Shown here piece after piece: positions 28,835 to 38,623 of a stretch of 64,000 nucleotides of DNA (the stretch's first letter is position 1; each line of letters opens with the position of its first letter). The notes beneath the pieces are model-generated. The model did no database searches, had not been told where the DNA came from, and worked only from the letters and a program-made list of their open reading frames with translations. Source of the DNA: Pichia kudriavzevii (taxonomy: Eukaryota > Ascomycota > Pichiomycetes > Pichiales > Pichiaceae); assembly GCF_003054445.1 (NCBI RefSeq), contig NC_042506.1:2778501-2842500 (forward strand), written 5' to 3'. The translations under genes were made by a program, and so were the position numbers.

Positions 28835-30473
28835 TATTGCAATCGCTTGAAAAACAATGATGAATTTGTAATCTCCATATCTTTGCCGAGTTTCATTCTC
28901 TATAATATTGACCAAAGTATTTTTGAGAATGGTGGGATATTTCTAGCTTTACCTAGATTAGGCCGGTATACAGGTCTCCAACGCCCTTCTCCCCTTTCTA
29001 GGAGACAGCTAATTGGCACAGTTTCTAAAAGCTACCAAAACATTGCTGAAGCCATCGTCAAATTACCGTGCCCCTTACATAGTTTAATTATTCTCATTTC
29101 CCTTCAACATTTCAGCAATAATTTTGTTTTCGGTAAATTATGGAAATCATACGCCTCTTTGTCTACGTGTTTTAGTAATAATAACAGCAGTCGCAACCAA
29201 ATTTTTAGGATATAACCACTCCTCGGTGTTACTTTGTGATGATAAATCTGACTCACATTTGAAATTATTACTGTTGTGAGTGTTGAGATCAGGACTAACA
29301 AAGTCAGGATAGTTATAACCTTTGAACGAGAGAACGTCATGCTGAAAGCTTAAGCAAGTTTTGGTAGTTGAGAATTCAGAATTTAACTCCCCGATCGAAT
29401 TTTCCTTAAATCGGACACCAAATTCAATTGCATATGACAATATCTACCTCAGTGATAAACGGGCTATTTTACTGTCAGCTTCGCCATATAGCCAAGTGGC
29501 GCTGACATCTGCATGATCGCCAGGAAACCACATTTCCAGTAAATCCGTTGAACAGTTCTGGTGGATATTGACATCAATTGATTGATCTCCAGGAGCTACA
29601 CCATCGTCAAACAAATGGATGCCGGAATAAGATCTTGCACTTTCGATGTCATCATCTAAGCAGTCATTAAATCTGTTGCTTTGACAAAAATGCGACAGAT
29701 ATTGATTAGGATCAAACAAACTCTGTTTGAATTTTGATCTTCTCTCTCTCGTGAATACTCACTGCATGTCTAACATGCCTTGCATTTGAGGTGCTTGAAG
29801 TGCATAGGAACCTTCGATCGACAAAAATACCCACCGAAGCGACAGAATCAAACAATCTCATAGGTTCGATGGAGACCTCATACCTACAAAATGTTTGCGT
29901 AAACGATTTTGGTGAATGAGCACATTTAATTGGATCGGAATTGTCTTGCGGTTAACCAACCGTTTCCCAGTTTCTAAGTATTTTCCATGCTCTTCTGACC
30001 ATGCTTTCCAGGCTGTTATTTAGCAATACAATTATTTCAATCATGCCTGCTAGAATCCTTGCTACAAAGGCACCCCCTACTAAATCCAAACAAGTAGATT
30101 TTTCCTTTTGGGCGATAGGTCCTAATGAGGTACCTATATCCCTAAATTACATGGTAGTCAATTGAAAATGCAAATTCCAAATCTACTGCGCCCTTTGCTG
30201 CATTCTTGATGGGATTTTTTTTATGGAATGAACCTTGAGATAGGTCAATATCGATGCCGATATTAGCTAGAAATTGCTGGTAATGCAAACACAAGCAAGA
30301 CACTAGCATAGACCCGACCAGCGTATGTTTTATTCACATACCCCGGTAGAAGCAGTGCTGGTTAGGTGGGTTTTTTCTCCAACATTTTTGTAAAATTCCA
30401 AGATATTAGAAGCAGACTTTGCCCCATCGTTACTATCGGTGCCGTCGAAACACAGAATGATGTTATTACTCAT
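28835..30473 (-). pseudogene. Decayed DUF2235 alpha/beta-hydrolase-like gene
   Basis: Fragments of one DUF2235 protein (fungal relatives such as YEL023C, function poorly known) occur in order on the minus strand in different frames. From right to left: start with NNIILCFDGTDSND (from 30473); FAFSIDYHVI, stop, GYRYLIRTYRPKGK (around 30142); the nucleophile elbow FGFSRG then AFVARILAGMIE after a one-base shift at a G5 run (30073-30077); LFDSVASVGIF and VRHAVSIHERE; LLEMWFPGDHADVSATW (about 29530); and the C-terminal block RPNLGKARNIPP, ending near 28835. At least two in-frame stops and several frameshifts break it. The first stop (near 30327) lies beside GTATGT, so an intron there is conceivable, but the other breaks are not explained by splicing. 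Confidence 0.85.
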
Positions 30474-30708
30474 TACATATCCCATCCCTGCGAAAACTCT
30501 ATTGGTTGATCTGCTGGTCTTGATTTGATCCTCGGGGGAGAGAAACAGTTAATGCCGGGCCTGCAGACAAACTTATGTAATTTCTTGCAATTACAGTAAA
30601 AAAAAAAACAAGAGAAAAAAATAGAAAGCTGATGCCCTGTCCAATGGGACGGCGCTTCCTGGGCTGCAATTGCCGTATTGGGAATGCGCATTATTGTTAT
30701 CACATCTC

Positions 30709-30714
30709 GATAAG
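30709..30714 (+). promoter_or_regulatory. GATAAG site, nitrogen-type GATA factor
   Basis: GATAAG about 370 bp upstream of DUR3. In yeasts, urea and allantoin pathway genes are activated by GATA factors (Gln3/Gat1) through paired GATAAG sites. Confidence 0.4.
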
Positions 30715-30805
30715 GGAGAGAAAGGGTGAGAAATCCATGAAAACGGCCCTTTTCAACTAAGGGGGGGAAGCGGGCCGCCATCAATACATGCCATTTGAAG
30801 TGATT

Positions 30806-30816
30806 GATAGCTTATC
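30806..30816 (-). promoter_or_regulatory. GATA-type site pair, DUR3 promoter
   Basis: The plus strand reads GATAGCTTATC: a GATAAG on the minus strand (30811-30816) back to back with GATA, about 265 bp upstream of the DUR3 ATG. Together with the site at 30709 this fits nitrogen catabolite control of a urea transporter. Confidence 0.45.
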
Positions 30817-30964
30817 ATTGATAGAATTTATTGTTCTATTCAAGAAAGAACAATGGCTTGAGAGAACGAAAATTGACCCTTCTACATTACCATCTATTTA
30901 ACTCCACATGTCTTATTTTTTTTTTCCTAGTTCCTGCTTATTGGTACATTGTGGTTTTAGTCCC

Positions 30965-30974
30965 TATATAAATA
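30965..30974 (+). promoter_or_regulatory. TATA box of DUR3
   Basis: TATATAAATA lies 107-116 bp upstream of the DUR3 ATG, a good yeast TATA position. Confidence 0.6.
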
Positions 30975-31080
30975 CCACACACATCCCCTGGTTCTTGGGT
31001 GTATGCTACCAGGAACTGTCTTCTGAAGTTTGGTTAGTAGACAAAAGATCAACTAGAAAAGTAGAAAGGGAACAAGACAA

Positions 31081-33246
31081 ATGGTAATGACTGACGGCCC
31101 TATTATTAACATCCCACTACCTCAAGGCGCAGGTTATGCTATCCTTGTTGGTTTAGGACTTGTGTTTTCCCTTGGTATGATTTTGACTACCTTTGTTTTG
31201 CGTCGTTATCAAAAGGAGGTTATCACTTCGGAGGAGTTTTCAACTGCTGGTAGATCTGTTAAGACAGGGTTAATTGCCGCTGCTGTCGTTTCGTCGTGGA
31301 CTTGGGCTGCAACATTATTAACATCCTCAACTCAAGCTTATAAGAACGGTATCTCAGGGCCTTTTTATTATGCTGCCGGCGCTTGCTGCCAGATTATATT
31401 ATTTGCGTTTATTGCAATCAAGGCCAAACAAAAGGCACCTGGTGCTCACACCTATTTAGAAATTGTCAAAGCTAGATATGGACCAATAGCTCATGGTGTC
31501 TTTATATTTTTCGCCTTTGCAACTAACGTTTTGGTTACTGCAATGTTACTAACCGGAGGATCAGCGACTGTCACTGACTTGACCGGAATGAATACGGTGG
31601 CTGCAATTTTTCTATTCCCTGTTGGTGTTATGATTTACACCTTGTTTGGTGGTATCAAGGCTACCTTCTTGACAGATTATATTCACACAATTGCAATTAT
31701 TGTTATTATCTTGACATTTGCATTCAAGACTTTTGCAACTTCTCCACTTTTGGGATCCCCAGCTAAGGTTTGGGAATTGATCACACAAGCCGGAATAGAT
31801 CATCCTGTTTCCGGTAACGCAGAGGGTTCCTATCTAACGATGCATTCCAGGTCTGGTGGTATTTTCTTTGTCATTAATATTGTTGGTAATTTTGGAACAG
31901 TCTTCCTAGATAATGGTTACTGGAACAAAGCCATAGCATCTTCACCTGCTGCAGCTTTGCCTGGTTATATTGCCGGTGGTATTGCATGGTTTGCTATTCC
32001 TTGGCTAACTGCAACTACAATGGGGCTTGCTTGTCTTGCATTAGAATCCACACCTTCTTTTCCTACATATCCAAATAGATTATCGGAAGATCAAGTCTCT
32101 GCTGGCTTGGTTTTACCATCCGCAGCTGTTGCATTGATGGGTAAAGGTGGTGCAGTTGCTATGTTATTTTTGATCTTTATGGCAGTTACGTCGGCGATGT
32201 CAGCAGAGTTGATTGCGATTTCTTCGATCTTCACTTATGATATCTACAAAGGCTATATCAATCCCAAGGCATCTGGTAAGACATTGATTTTTTCTTCACA
32301 CTGTACTGTCATTGTCTTTTCATTGGCAATGTCTGGCTTTGCAACCGGTTTATACTATGCAAACATATCTATGGGCTACTTATATGAATTAATGGGAATC
32401 ATTATTTCTTCTGCGGTTCTACCATCCGTTCTAACATTATTGTCAAAACATCAAAATACCGTTGCCGTTGTGGTATCTCCAATCCTGGGAACTGCAATTG
32501 CAATCATGTCTTGGTTGGTATCAACACACACTATGTATGGTGAGATTACCGTCGATAATACCTTCATGGATGATCCAATGTTGATTGGTAATGTTGTTGC
32601 TTTGTTATCGCCTTTGATTTTCATTCCAATCTTGACATTAATCTTTGGCTCTCAACAATTTGACTTTGAAATCTTAAAAACTATTGAGAGGGTCGATGAT
32701 TCTTCTGAAGTTGAGGATGATTTAAAGGACATCTTACCAGATACTATTCTAAATGAAAGTGACGATTCTGAAGCCAAAGATATTGAAAAGTTGAATCCTG
32801 TCAAATCGACCGTCACTGAAGTCGTTGACCAATTAGCGCACGAAAGTAAGGCTGTGGATCACAACAAAGAAGAAGAACAGCATCTTAGAAGAGCTTCTAG
32901 AATTGCTGGTTACCTTTGCCTTTTCATGAGTATTTCGATGCTAGTCATCTGGCCAATGCCAATGTATGGATCGAGATATATTTTCTCTAAACAATTTTTC
33001 ACTGGTTGGATTACAGTGGGAATAATATGGATTTTTGTGACTGCTTTCATAGTCATAATATATCCACTATGGGAAGGTAAGTACGGCATCTATACTTCTC
33101 TCAGAGGTATCTACTGGGATCTCAGTGGACAGACACACAAGTTGAGGGAATGGCAAACCGCTCATCCAGAACAATTACATGCCGTTCAGTCTCAAATAAG
33201 TGCTCAATTGGCACAGGAAAGAGACATCGATGAAATACTTCAGTAG
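31081..33246 (+). CDS. DUR3: Urea/polyamine transporter Dur3-like
   Basis: A 721-aa plasma-membrane member of the sodium:solute symporter (SSS) superfamily, most like yeast Dur3, which takes up urea and polyamines. Visible features: an N-terminal hydrophobic helix after PLPQGAGYAILVGLG, the Dur3-type block EEFSTAGRSVKTGLIAAAVVSSWTWAATLL, GISGPFYYAAGA, the SSS-like region FGTVFLDNGYWNKAIAS, and about 15 hydrophobic segments. A charged loop at about residues 535-600 precedes the last two helices. Length agrees with Saccharomyces Dur3 (735 aa). GATA-type sites and a TATA box lie upstream. Whether urea is the main substrate in this species is not readable from sequence. Confidence 0.92.
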   Translation: MVMTDGPIINIPLPQGAGYAILVGLGLVFSLGMILTTFVLRRYQKEVITSEEFSTAGRSVKTGLIAAAVVSSWTWAATLLTSSTQAYKNGISGPFYYAAGACCQIILFAFIAIKAKQKAPGAHTYLEIVKARYGPIAHGVFIFFAFATNVLVTAMLLTGGSATVTDLTGMNTVAAIFLFPVGVMIYTLFGGIKATFLTDYIHTIAIIVIILTFAFKTFATSPLLGSPAKVWELITQAGIDHPVSGNAEGSYLTMHSRSGGIFFVINIVGNFGTVFLDNGYWNKAIASSPAAALPGYIAGGIAWFAIPWLTATTMGLACLALESTPSFPTYPNRLSEDQVSAGLVLPSAAVALMGKGGAVAMLFLIFMAVTSAMSAELIAISSIFTYDIYKGYINPKASGKTLIFSSHCTVIVFSLAMSGFATGLYYANISMGYLYELMGIIISSAVLPSVLTLLSKHQNTVAVVVSPILGTAIAIMSWLVSTHTMYGEITVDNTFMDDPMLIGNVVALLSPLIFIPILTLIFGSQQFDFEILKTIERVDDSSEVEDDLKDILPDTILNESDDSEAKDIEKLNPVKSTVTEVVDQLAHESKAVDHNKEEEQHLRRASRIAGYLCLFMSISMLVIWPMPMYGSRYIFSKQFFTGWITVGIIWIFVTAFIVIIYPLWEGKYGIYTSLRGIYWDLSGQTHKLREWQTAHPEQLHAVQSQISAQLAQERDIDEILQ

Positions 33247-34815
33247 CTATTTTTTTAAACATTTAAGATTAAAATTGTATTTTTACTTTCTATGTATCCC
33301 TGACATCAAATTTGGAGACTACTTTTCGTTAAAAAGCGCTGGGCCATCAATAAACCCGCAAAGTCTCGGACTTTATAGTCCCATAAGCGATTTTTTTCAT
33401 CATATATACGAATTTCTTTAGCTTTCTCAAGATTCTTACCATAAGATTTTTATGATGTAAGTGACATTGTTTCCAGTGGGGGTTTGTAGACTAGTCTTAA
33501 CCTCCAACCCAATTTATAATATGTCAAGTAGTCATTATTATCTAATTGCGTTTTGGTTTTCAAGTGAGCCGAGAAAAAAACCCTCCTTATCTAATGCGTT
33601 GCATATCTATGTTGGAAAGAATTAATTCTAATTTGGGCACGTACACTTAATGTTACACTTTGAAATCTTAGTCAAAGAAGTCATAGAAAAACAAATTAAT
33701 AGCTGTATACATCATTTGTATAGAGAACTCGACATAAAAGTACAAAGTTTCCTTCTTCAAGAAAAGGAAGCTAACAGGTGCAAAAAAAAAATTCGGAATT
33801 AGTTACTTTCCAGTTTTCACAAGACGCCACCTTTGTACTAGGAAACACATCCTCAGTTTAAATCAGTCACAACTTGAGTTTCCCATTTCCGTGAAATATC
33901 CAGTTGTTTGGCAAATGCGGCCATCTCCATGAAATGAACACCAAAAAGATGTTCTTCAGAAAAAGGGAAAACATCAAAGAAACAATGAAAATGAACCTAT
34001 TATTGGTAGACTAGACTTCTTACAATTTGTGAGGAAAAGCCAAGATAAAACCATATTGTTATTTTAGTCACTATATTCAAGTTCCAGAACAAATATGAAT
34101 ACCAAATTTAATGTTTTTTTTACTTCTCAAAGACTGAAATGTTGTGTTCTTCTAAAAGCCAATGAGTGATAAACTTTACTCTACATTTATTATTAACATC
34201 CTTGACGTACTTGCTTTTTTTTCACTCTCTCAACTTAGTTATTCTTGTTAGTTTATTATACCTAGGCTCAACATGGTTAACCAATAATTAACAAAAGCTT
34301 ATGATGCAAAGTGGAAGAGTAAAATGCCAGTGAGTGATCAAACAGATGCAAATATTCATTTGGGTTTTTCAGCTTGATTTAATTAGGCGGCTCATTATTA
34401 TTACATCACCTTTAATTTATGAAAGAGGTTAACTCCATTCTGACTTTTTCTTTTTAACGTTTGTACATATTATGTGTATTCATCCTTAGTTTAGCAAATA
34501 GTAATTTAAATATTAAATAATTGTAAAATTGTATTTTCTGGTAACACCTCTATTTTCCCTCATTCATTGAAGCCTCCAAAATTCAAAACACTTGTTTAGT
34601 GAGCATGGGCTTTTCTATTTAAAATGATAATTTATAATTGGTTTCAATTCATATTGTAACACACCTCGCTCCTTTGTTTTTCTAGTTGAATCTAAAACAA
34701 AGCGAAATTTTAGATATCCTTATGCTTTGCAAATCACATATGCAGTAGTAGAATAGACAAACTGGACCACAATTGCATTTTATAGAATAGTGGAATTTTG
34801 GACACACAACAAACC
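33247..34815. other. 1.57-kb AT-rich intergenic region
   Basis: No credible gene between DUR3 and tRNA-Thr. A short hairpin GGACT-TTAT-AGTCC lies near 33368-33381, about 125 bp after the DUR3 stop. Otherwise only AT-rich, low-complexity sequence is seen; I found no LTR with clear ends, although such elements favour the flanks of tRNA genes. Confidence 0.5.
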
Positions 34816-34888
34816 GCTCGTATGGCCAAGTTGGTAAGGCGCTACACTAGTAATGTAGCGATCCTCAGTTCGACTCTGAGTGCGAGCA
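34816..34888 (+). tRNA. tRNA-Thr (anticodon AGT)
   Basis: A 73-nt tRNA with a complete cloverleaf: acceptor GCTCGTA/TGCGAGC (one G-T pair), D arm GCC/GGC, anticodon arm CTACA-CTAGTAA-TGTAG with anticodon AGT, T arm CTCAG-TTCGACT-CTGAG, discriminator A. It is very close to yeast tRNA-Thr(AGT). A T-rich run (34890-34898) directly after provides the RNA polymerase III terminator. No intron. Confidence 0.97.
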
Positions 34889-34889
34889 G

Positions 34890-34898
34890 TTATTTTTT
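34890..34898 (+). terminator. Pol III T-run terminator of tRNA-Thr
   Basis: TTATTTTTTT begins within two bases of the tRNA 3' end; a run of seven T is a strong pol III stop. Confidence 0.75.
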
Positions 34899-34922
34899 TC
34901 TATTTAAGAAAAATATTAGCTC

Positions 34923-34931
34923 AAAAATTTC
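34923..34931 (-). promoter_or_regulatory. RRPE-like element before KRI1
   Basis: The minus strand reads GAAATTTTT, about 120 bp upstream of the KRI1 ATG, similar to the RRPE core of ribosome-biogenesis promoters. Weak on its own. Confidence 0.35.
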
Positions 34932-35051
34932 TAGAATAGAAAAAAAAAATTCAACTTCACTTAACGTTTGTACTATTTCTCTTTTTTGTTAATGTTTGTT
35001 TTATTTTTTTCTCTTCCATTAGAATCTCGGATAACCATAAATTAACAATCA

Positions 35052-36782
35052 ATGCCAAGAAAGAAGTCTGCAACCAAAATTGCTAAAGAGAAGCAAGAAG
35101 CGGAAATTGCCAAAAGAATTGCCGAAAATGAAGCATCAGAAAACCCACTTCCTTTAGATATCGAAGAACTGAAAAAGGAACTAAGAGAAGCAGAAGAAGG
35201 AGAAAGCGAAGAGTCTGAGGAAGAGGACGATTATGGCGAGTTGCTTACAGAGGATGTCGAAAGTGGCCTTAATGAGGTTTTAAAAGCTATTAAAACAGGT
35301 GATCAAAGATTATTTGATTCTAATGTTAAGTTTTTCAATGATGATGCTCAGGTTACCACAAAAGATAAAGAGTCTAAACCCATTTATTTGAAAGATTATC
35401 AACGTGAGGCTTTACTTGCAGGAAAAGAAGAGTTTGACTCTGTCGATGGTGATAAACCGTATACTCAGTTACAAAAGGAAGATAAAGAAAATCTTATTAG
35501 AGAAATTCATAATCAATTGGGAGATGATGAAGATGACGAAGACAACGATGATGATTTTTTAATTAAAAAAGACCCTAAACCGGAAGCTCGGGAAAAGCAG
35601 GCCAAGAAAGTAGAACTACCAAATCCAGAAGAAGTAGGGGGTGAGAAATTTCTTGAAGCCTTTATGGAGAACCATGCGTGGTTACCTAATAAAGGTACTG
35701 AAGTAACTATGGATAACGAGGACGATGACGAGTTTGATGAAGCAGCCGAAACTTTTGAAAATGCATATAACCATCGTTATGAAGACCCCAATGCCAATGA
35801 AATTATTAGTTATGCCAGATCTCAGGCAACCATGAGACGTGAAAAGATGAACAGCAGAAAAAGAGAGAGATTAAGAAAACAAGAAGAGATGCAGAAGGAA
35901 AAGCAAGAAATCAATGAACAACTAAAGAAAAAGAAACAAAAGAAAGCTAATTTAGTTGCTGATAGAATGAAAGAAATCAAAGAAGCTGTAGGCGATCAAG
36001 TAAGTGAAGAGAAAATTATCAAAGTATTTGGTGAATCGTTAATGAACGAAGATTTCAATGATGAAGAATGGGATTCAAAGATGGCTCAAATATTTGACGA
36101 TGAATACTACGAAAATGAAGACAATAACATTGCCAAGCCAGAATGGGATGATGATGTAATGGGAGAGATCGGTAATGATTTAAAGGTTTCAAAAGAAGGA
36201 GATGACGAGGAAGAAGAAGAAGAAGGAGATGACGAGGAGGAAGAAGAAGAAGATGATGATGATGAGTTTGGAAAAGAAAAGGGTGGAAAACCATCTAAAA
36301 GTCAAAAGAAGGAAGAAAAATATAACAAAAAGCAGGAAAAGAATAAAATAAAAGAACTTGCTGAGCGTTTAGTTGAATCGAAAACTTTAGATATTTTAGA
36401 CGAAGTTCAAGAAGAACGAGGAGCAGGAAAAGGGAAGAGCGAATATACATTCAAATATAGAGAAGTATCACCTGAAAGCTTTGGATTAACATATAATGAG
36501 ATATTCAAAGCTGACGACAAGTCACTCAATGAATTTATTGGTTTGAAAAAACTAGCCCCTTACAGACCACAGGAGAAGGTGGTTAAAGACAAAAGAAAAG
36601 TCACAAAAAGTAAGCATATTAAAGAATGGAGAAAAAAAACCTTTGGTGATGAAAAAGGTGTTTCTGAAGATGCCGATTTAGACATTAAAATTCCCTCCAT
36701 TGTCTTTGACGTTAACACAACTCGTGGCGAGGGTCCTAAACGTAAGAAGAGGAAGACCTCAAAAAGAAGAAAAGGCTTATAG
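35052..36782 (+). CDS. KRI1: Ribosome biogenesis protein Kri1
   Basis: A 576-aa nucleolar protein required for 40S subunit production, partner of the snoRNP protein Krr1. It shows the Kri1 layout: basic N-terminus (PRKKSATKIAKEKQE), acidic tracts (about residues 50-70, 155-175 and 380-410), the conserved YLKDYQREALLAG, EVGGEKFLEAFMENHAWLP, a basic coiled coil around residues 260-310, DEEWDSKMAQIFDDEYYEN, and the Kri1 C-terminal region YTFKYREVSPESFGLTYNEIF with KLAPYRPQEKV, ending in a lysine/arginine-rich tail. Slightly shorter than Saccharomyces Kri1 (591 aa). The acidic tract near 36199-36265 is an imperfect tandem repeat at DNA level. Confidence 0.95.
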   Translation: MPRKKSATKIAKEKQEAEIAKRIAENEASENPLPLDIEELKKELREAEEGESEESEEEDDYGELLTEDVESGLNEVLKAIKTGDQRLFDSNVKFFNDDAQVTTKDKESKPIYLKDYQREALLAGKEEFDSVDGDKPYTQLQKEDKENLIREIHNQLGDDEDDEDNDDDFLIKKDPKPEAREKQAKKVELPNPEEVGGEKFLEAFMENHAWLPNKGTEVTMDNEDDDEFDEAAETFENAYNHRYEDPNANEIISYARSQATMRREKMNSRKRERLRKQEEMQKEKQEINEQLKKKKQKKANLVADRMKEIKEAVGDQVSEEKIIKVFGESLMNEDFNDEEWDSKMAQIFDDEYYENEDNNIAKPEWDDDVMGEIGNDLKVSKEGDDEEEEEEGDDEEEEEEDDDDEFGKEKGGKPSKSQKKEEKYNKKQEKNKIKELAERLVESKTLDILDEVQEERGAGKGKSEYTFKYREVSPESFGLTYNEIFKADDKSLNEFIGLKKLAPYRPQEKVVKDKRKVTKSKHIKEWRKKTFGDEKGVSEDADLDIKIPSIVFDVNTTRGEGPKRKKRKTSKRRKGL

Positions 36783-37001
36783 GACCACAACCTGTAAAAT
36801 CTTTCTTTTCTAATTCGGTTTTATAGAGCTCTGTCTACAATGCAGTGGAGCATACAGGTAATTTTCTTGTGCTCTTTGTTCCTGTGTAGAAAAAAAATAT
36901 ATACTAACGCGTGTAAAAGTTAAAGAATCTGATAATCAATTTGAACTAGATATCTGTGTGTTGTGGTAAGCCAACAAAAGTTCGGCTGACTCGGGAATAA
37001 C

Positions 37002-38588
37002 ATGGTGATCAAAGAGGTTTCGCAAAATGATGCACTAGATCTAACTGCATCAGAAGTGTCTTCAGATGAATGCGACGAGATTATGGAACTTTTGAAAAAT
37101 CCACCCAAAGGCCAGAAGAAAATCGACTTAGAGGTGCCTATCCAAGTAAAGGCGAAATCCGGAGCTGCAAATAACGCAAGGGCTAAACAAAAGGGAACAG
37201 GAAAGGATATAGTATCGCAGTTAAATTCACACATGCAGTCTTCCTTGGATAAAGAACTTGGCTTTTCAATCAACAAGGCATTAGCCAAAAGCGCTAGTGA
37301 CGATTTGGTGAAGTCGAAAGCCTTTCAGATAATTAATCATGACATCGAGAGGGAACGTGCAATTCGAGGCATCTTATGCGAAGAGACTGAAATAAATTAC
37401 AGGCTACAGCAAAACGAAGAAACTATTGAGAGATGGATTGCTGTCAACGTCGATTCCAAAGTATTAAGGCAAGGTTCAGACAACACCTCGAAATATGGAT
37501 TGTGGTTGGCAAAATTAAGAAAAACACTGCATGAGATAGCGTCAGAAAGTAACCAGGCCATTAGTTGTGATATTCTGAATGAGAAGATATTAGAATTCCC
37601 TGAATACTGTAAATTTAAAGCGTTCGTGCATACGGGATCTTGTAAATATGAAATTGATGATGCCTTGTATTTCTTCAAGAGGAACTGCGTACAAACATTG
37701 ATTGATACCCTAGATATACAGTTTGTTGAGAGCTACAAGGGAAAGAGAGAATCATTGGTATTGAAGAAGGTGTTGGACGACCTTGGTTTTGACACAAGAT
37801 TACTCAATGGTAAATATTCAAAACAAGCGTTTGATAACAAAGCCCGAATACCACCTCTAGGATGTGGTCTCCAAGTGTTGAAATTTGTGAAAATCATCGA
37901 GTCTGTTGAGTTTGACTTTGTTACTACACTAAAATCCCTTATTCTCATGAGTCTAGATGAGAATTTAGAAGTTGATACATATCGATATAACTATAAGGGG
38001 AACAAATATACGGGTAGAGAGATAGCCATAAAGAAAATAGAAGAATACTGGGGGAAATGCGAAATGATAAATGGTATACTGATGGACCTCTTCTCTGAAA
38101 ATGTCAAGCTGTGGCATAAATTCATCAACTCTATTCAGATATCTTACATGGAAGAATTACGTTTATTTAAAAGTAAGCTCATATTGAAGTTTTTGGATGT
38201 GAATAAAATAATAGAAGATATATCAATAGACCAAAACTTCCAATCATTTCGGAAGCCTGAGGAAGTGATGAGGTGTGTACACAACTATTTAAAAACCATT
38301 AGCAATAAGTGTCTTCCCGGAGGTAGGGAAGAAGTAATTGAGGCAACTTACATGAATATGTCGATGATCAAGGAATTGATGATTGTTAATGATAGTGTAC
38401 TGAAATCTTGGAGGGTTAATGACGAAGAAACTTATAGAGCCACCCTCAAGAGTATCCATAAAATCAAAAACAACTTTTTCCAAAATTATAGAGGGAGCTT
38501 CAATTCAAAAATCCCAGAGTGCAAAAGACTGCTGGAATTCATGTATTATGAAATCTCCGAAATTGAAGTTGAAGATTTCTTTTGTTAG
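37002..38588 (+). CDS. Unrecognised 528-aa helical protein
   Basis: I do not recognise this gene with confidence. The N-terminal about 100 residues are polar and probably disordered (VIKEVSQNDALDLTASEVSSDECDEI, then a lysine-rich part). Residues about 115-525 look like an all-alpha domain with many hydrophobic/charged helices (KYGLWLAKLRKTLHEI, DDALYFFKRNCVQTLIDTL, LKSLILMSLDENLEV). No catalytic motif, zinc site or transmembrane segment is visible. The disordered N-terminus plus helical solenoid recalls Nse6/Kre29-type (CANIN) subunits of the Smc5/6 complex; that is a guess from shape only. Convergent with the SDT1/PHM8-like gene, 35 bp between stops. Confidence 0.75.
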   Translation: MVIKEVSQNDALDLTASEVSSDECDEIMELLKNPPKGQKKIDLEVPIQVKAKSGAANNARAKQKGTGKDIVSQLNSHMQSSLDKELGFSINKALAKSASDDLVKSKAFQIINHDIERERAIRGILCEETEINYRLQQNEETIERWIAVNVDSKVLRQGSDNTSKYGLWLAKLRKTLHEIASESNQAISCDILNEKILEFPEYCKFKAFVHTGSCKYEIDDALYFFKRNCVQTLIDTLDIQFVESYKGKRESLVLKKVLDDLGFDTRLLNGKYSKQAFDNKARIPPLGCGLQVLKFVKIIESVEFDFVTTLKSLILMSLDENLEVDTYRYNYKGNKYTGREIAIKKIEEYWGKCEMINGILMDLFSENVKLWHKFINSIQISYMEELRLFKSKLILKFLDVNKIIEDISIDQNFQSFRKPEEVMRCVHNYLKTISNKCLPGGREEVIEATYMNMSMIKELMIVNDSVLKSWRVNDEETYRATLKSIHKIKNNFFQNYRGSFNSKIPECKRLLEFMYYEISEIEVEDFFC

Positions 38589-38623
38589 CGGAAATATATA
38601 TAGAGTAAATATCTGCGGATTCT

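Larger units (their letters stand above)
30474..31080. other. DUR3 promoter region
   Basis: About 600 bp before the DUR3 gene, containing GATA-type sites and a TATA box (listed separately). The dead hydrolase gene would have been transcribed from the left part of this region. Confidence 0.6.
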
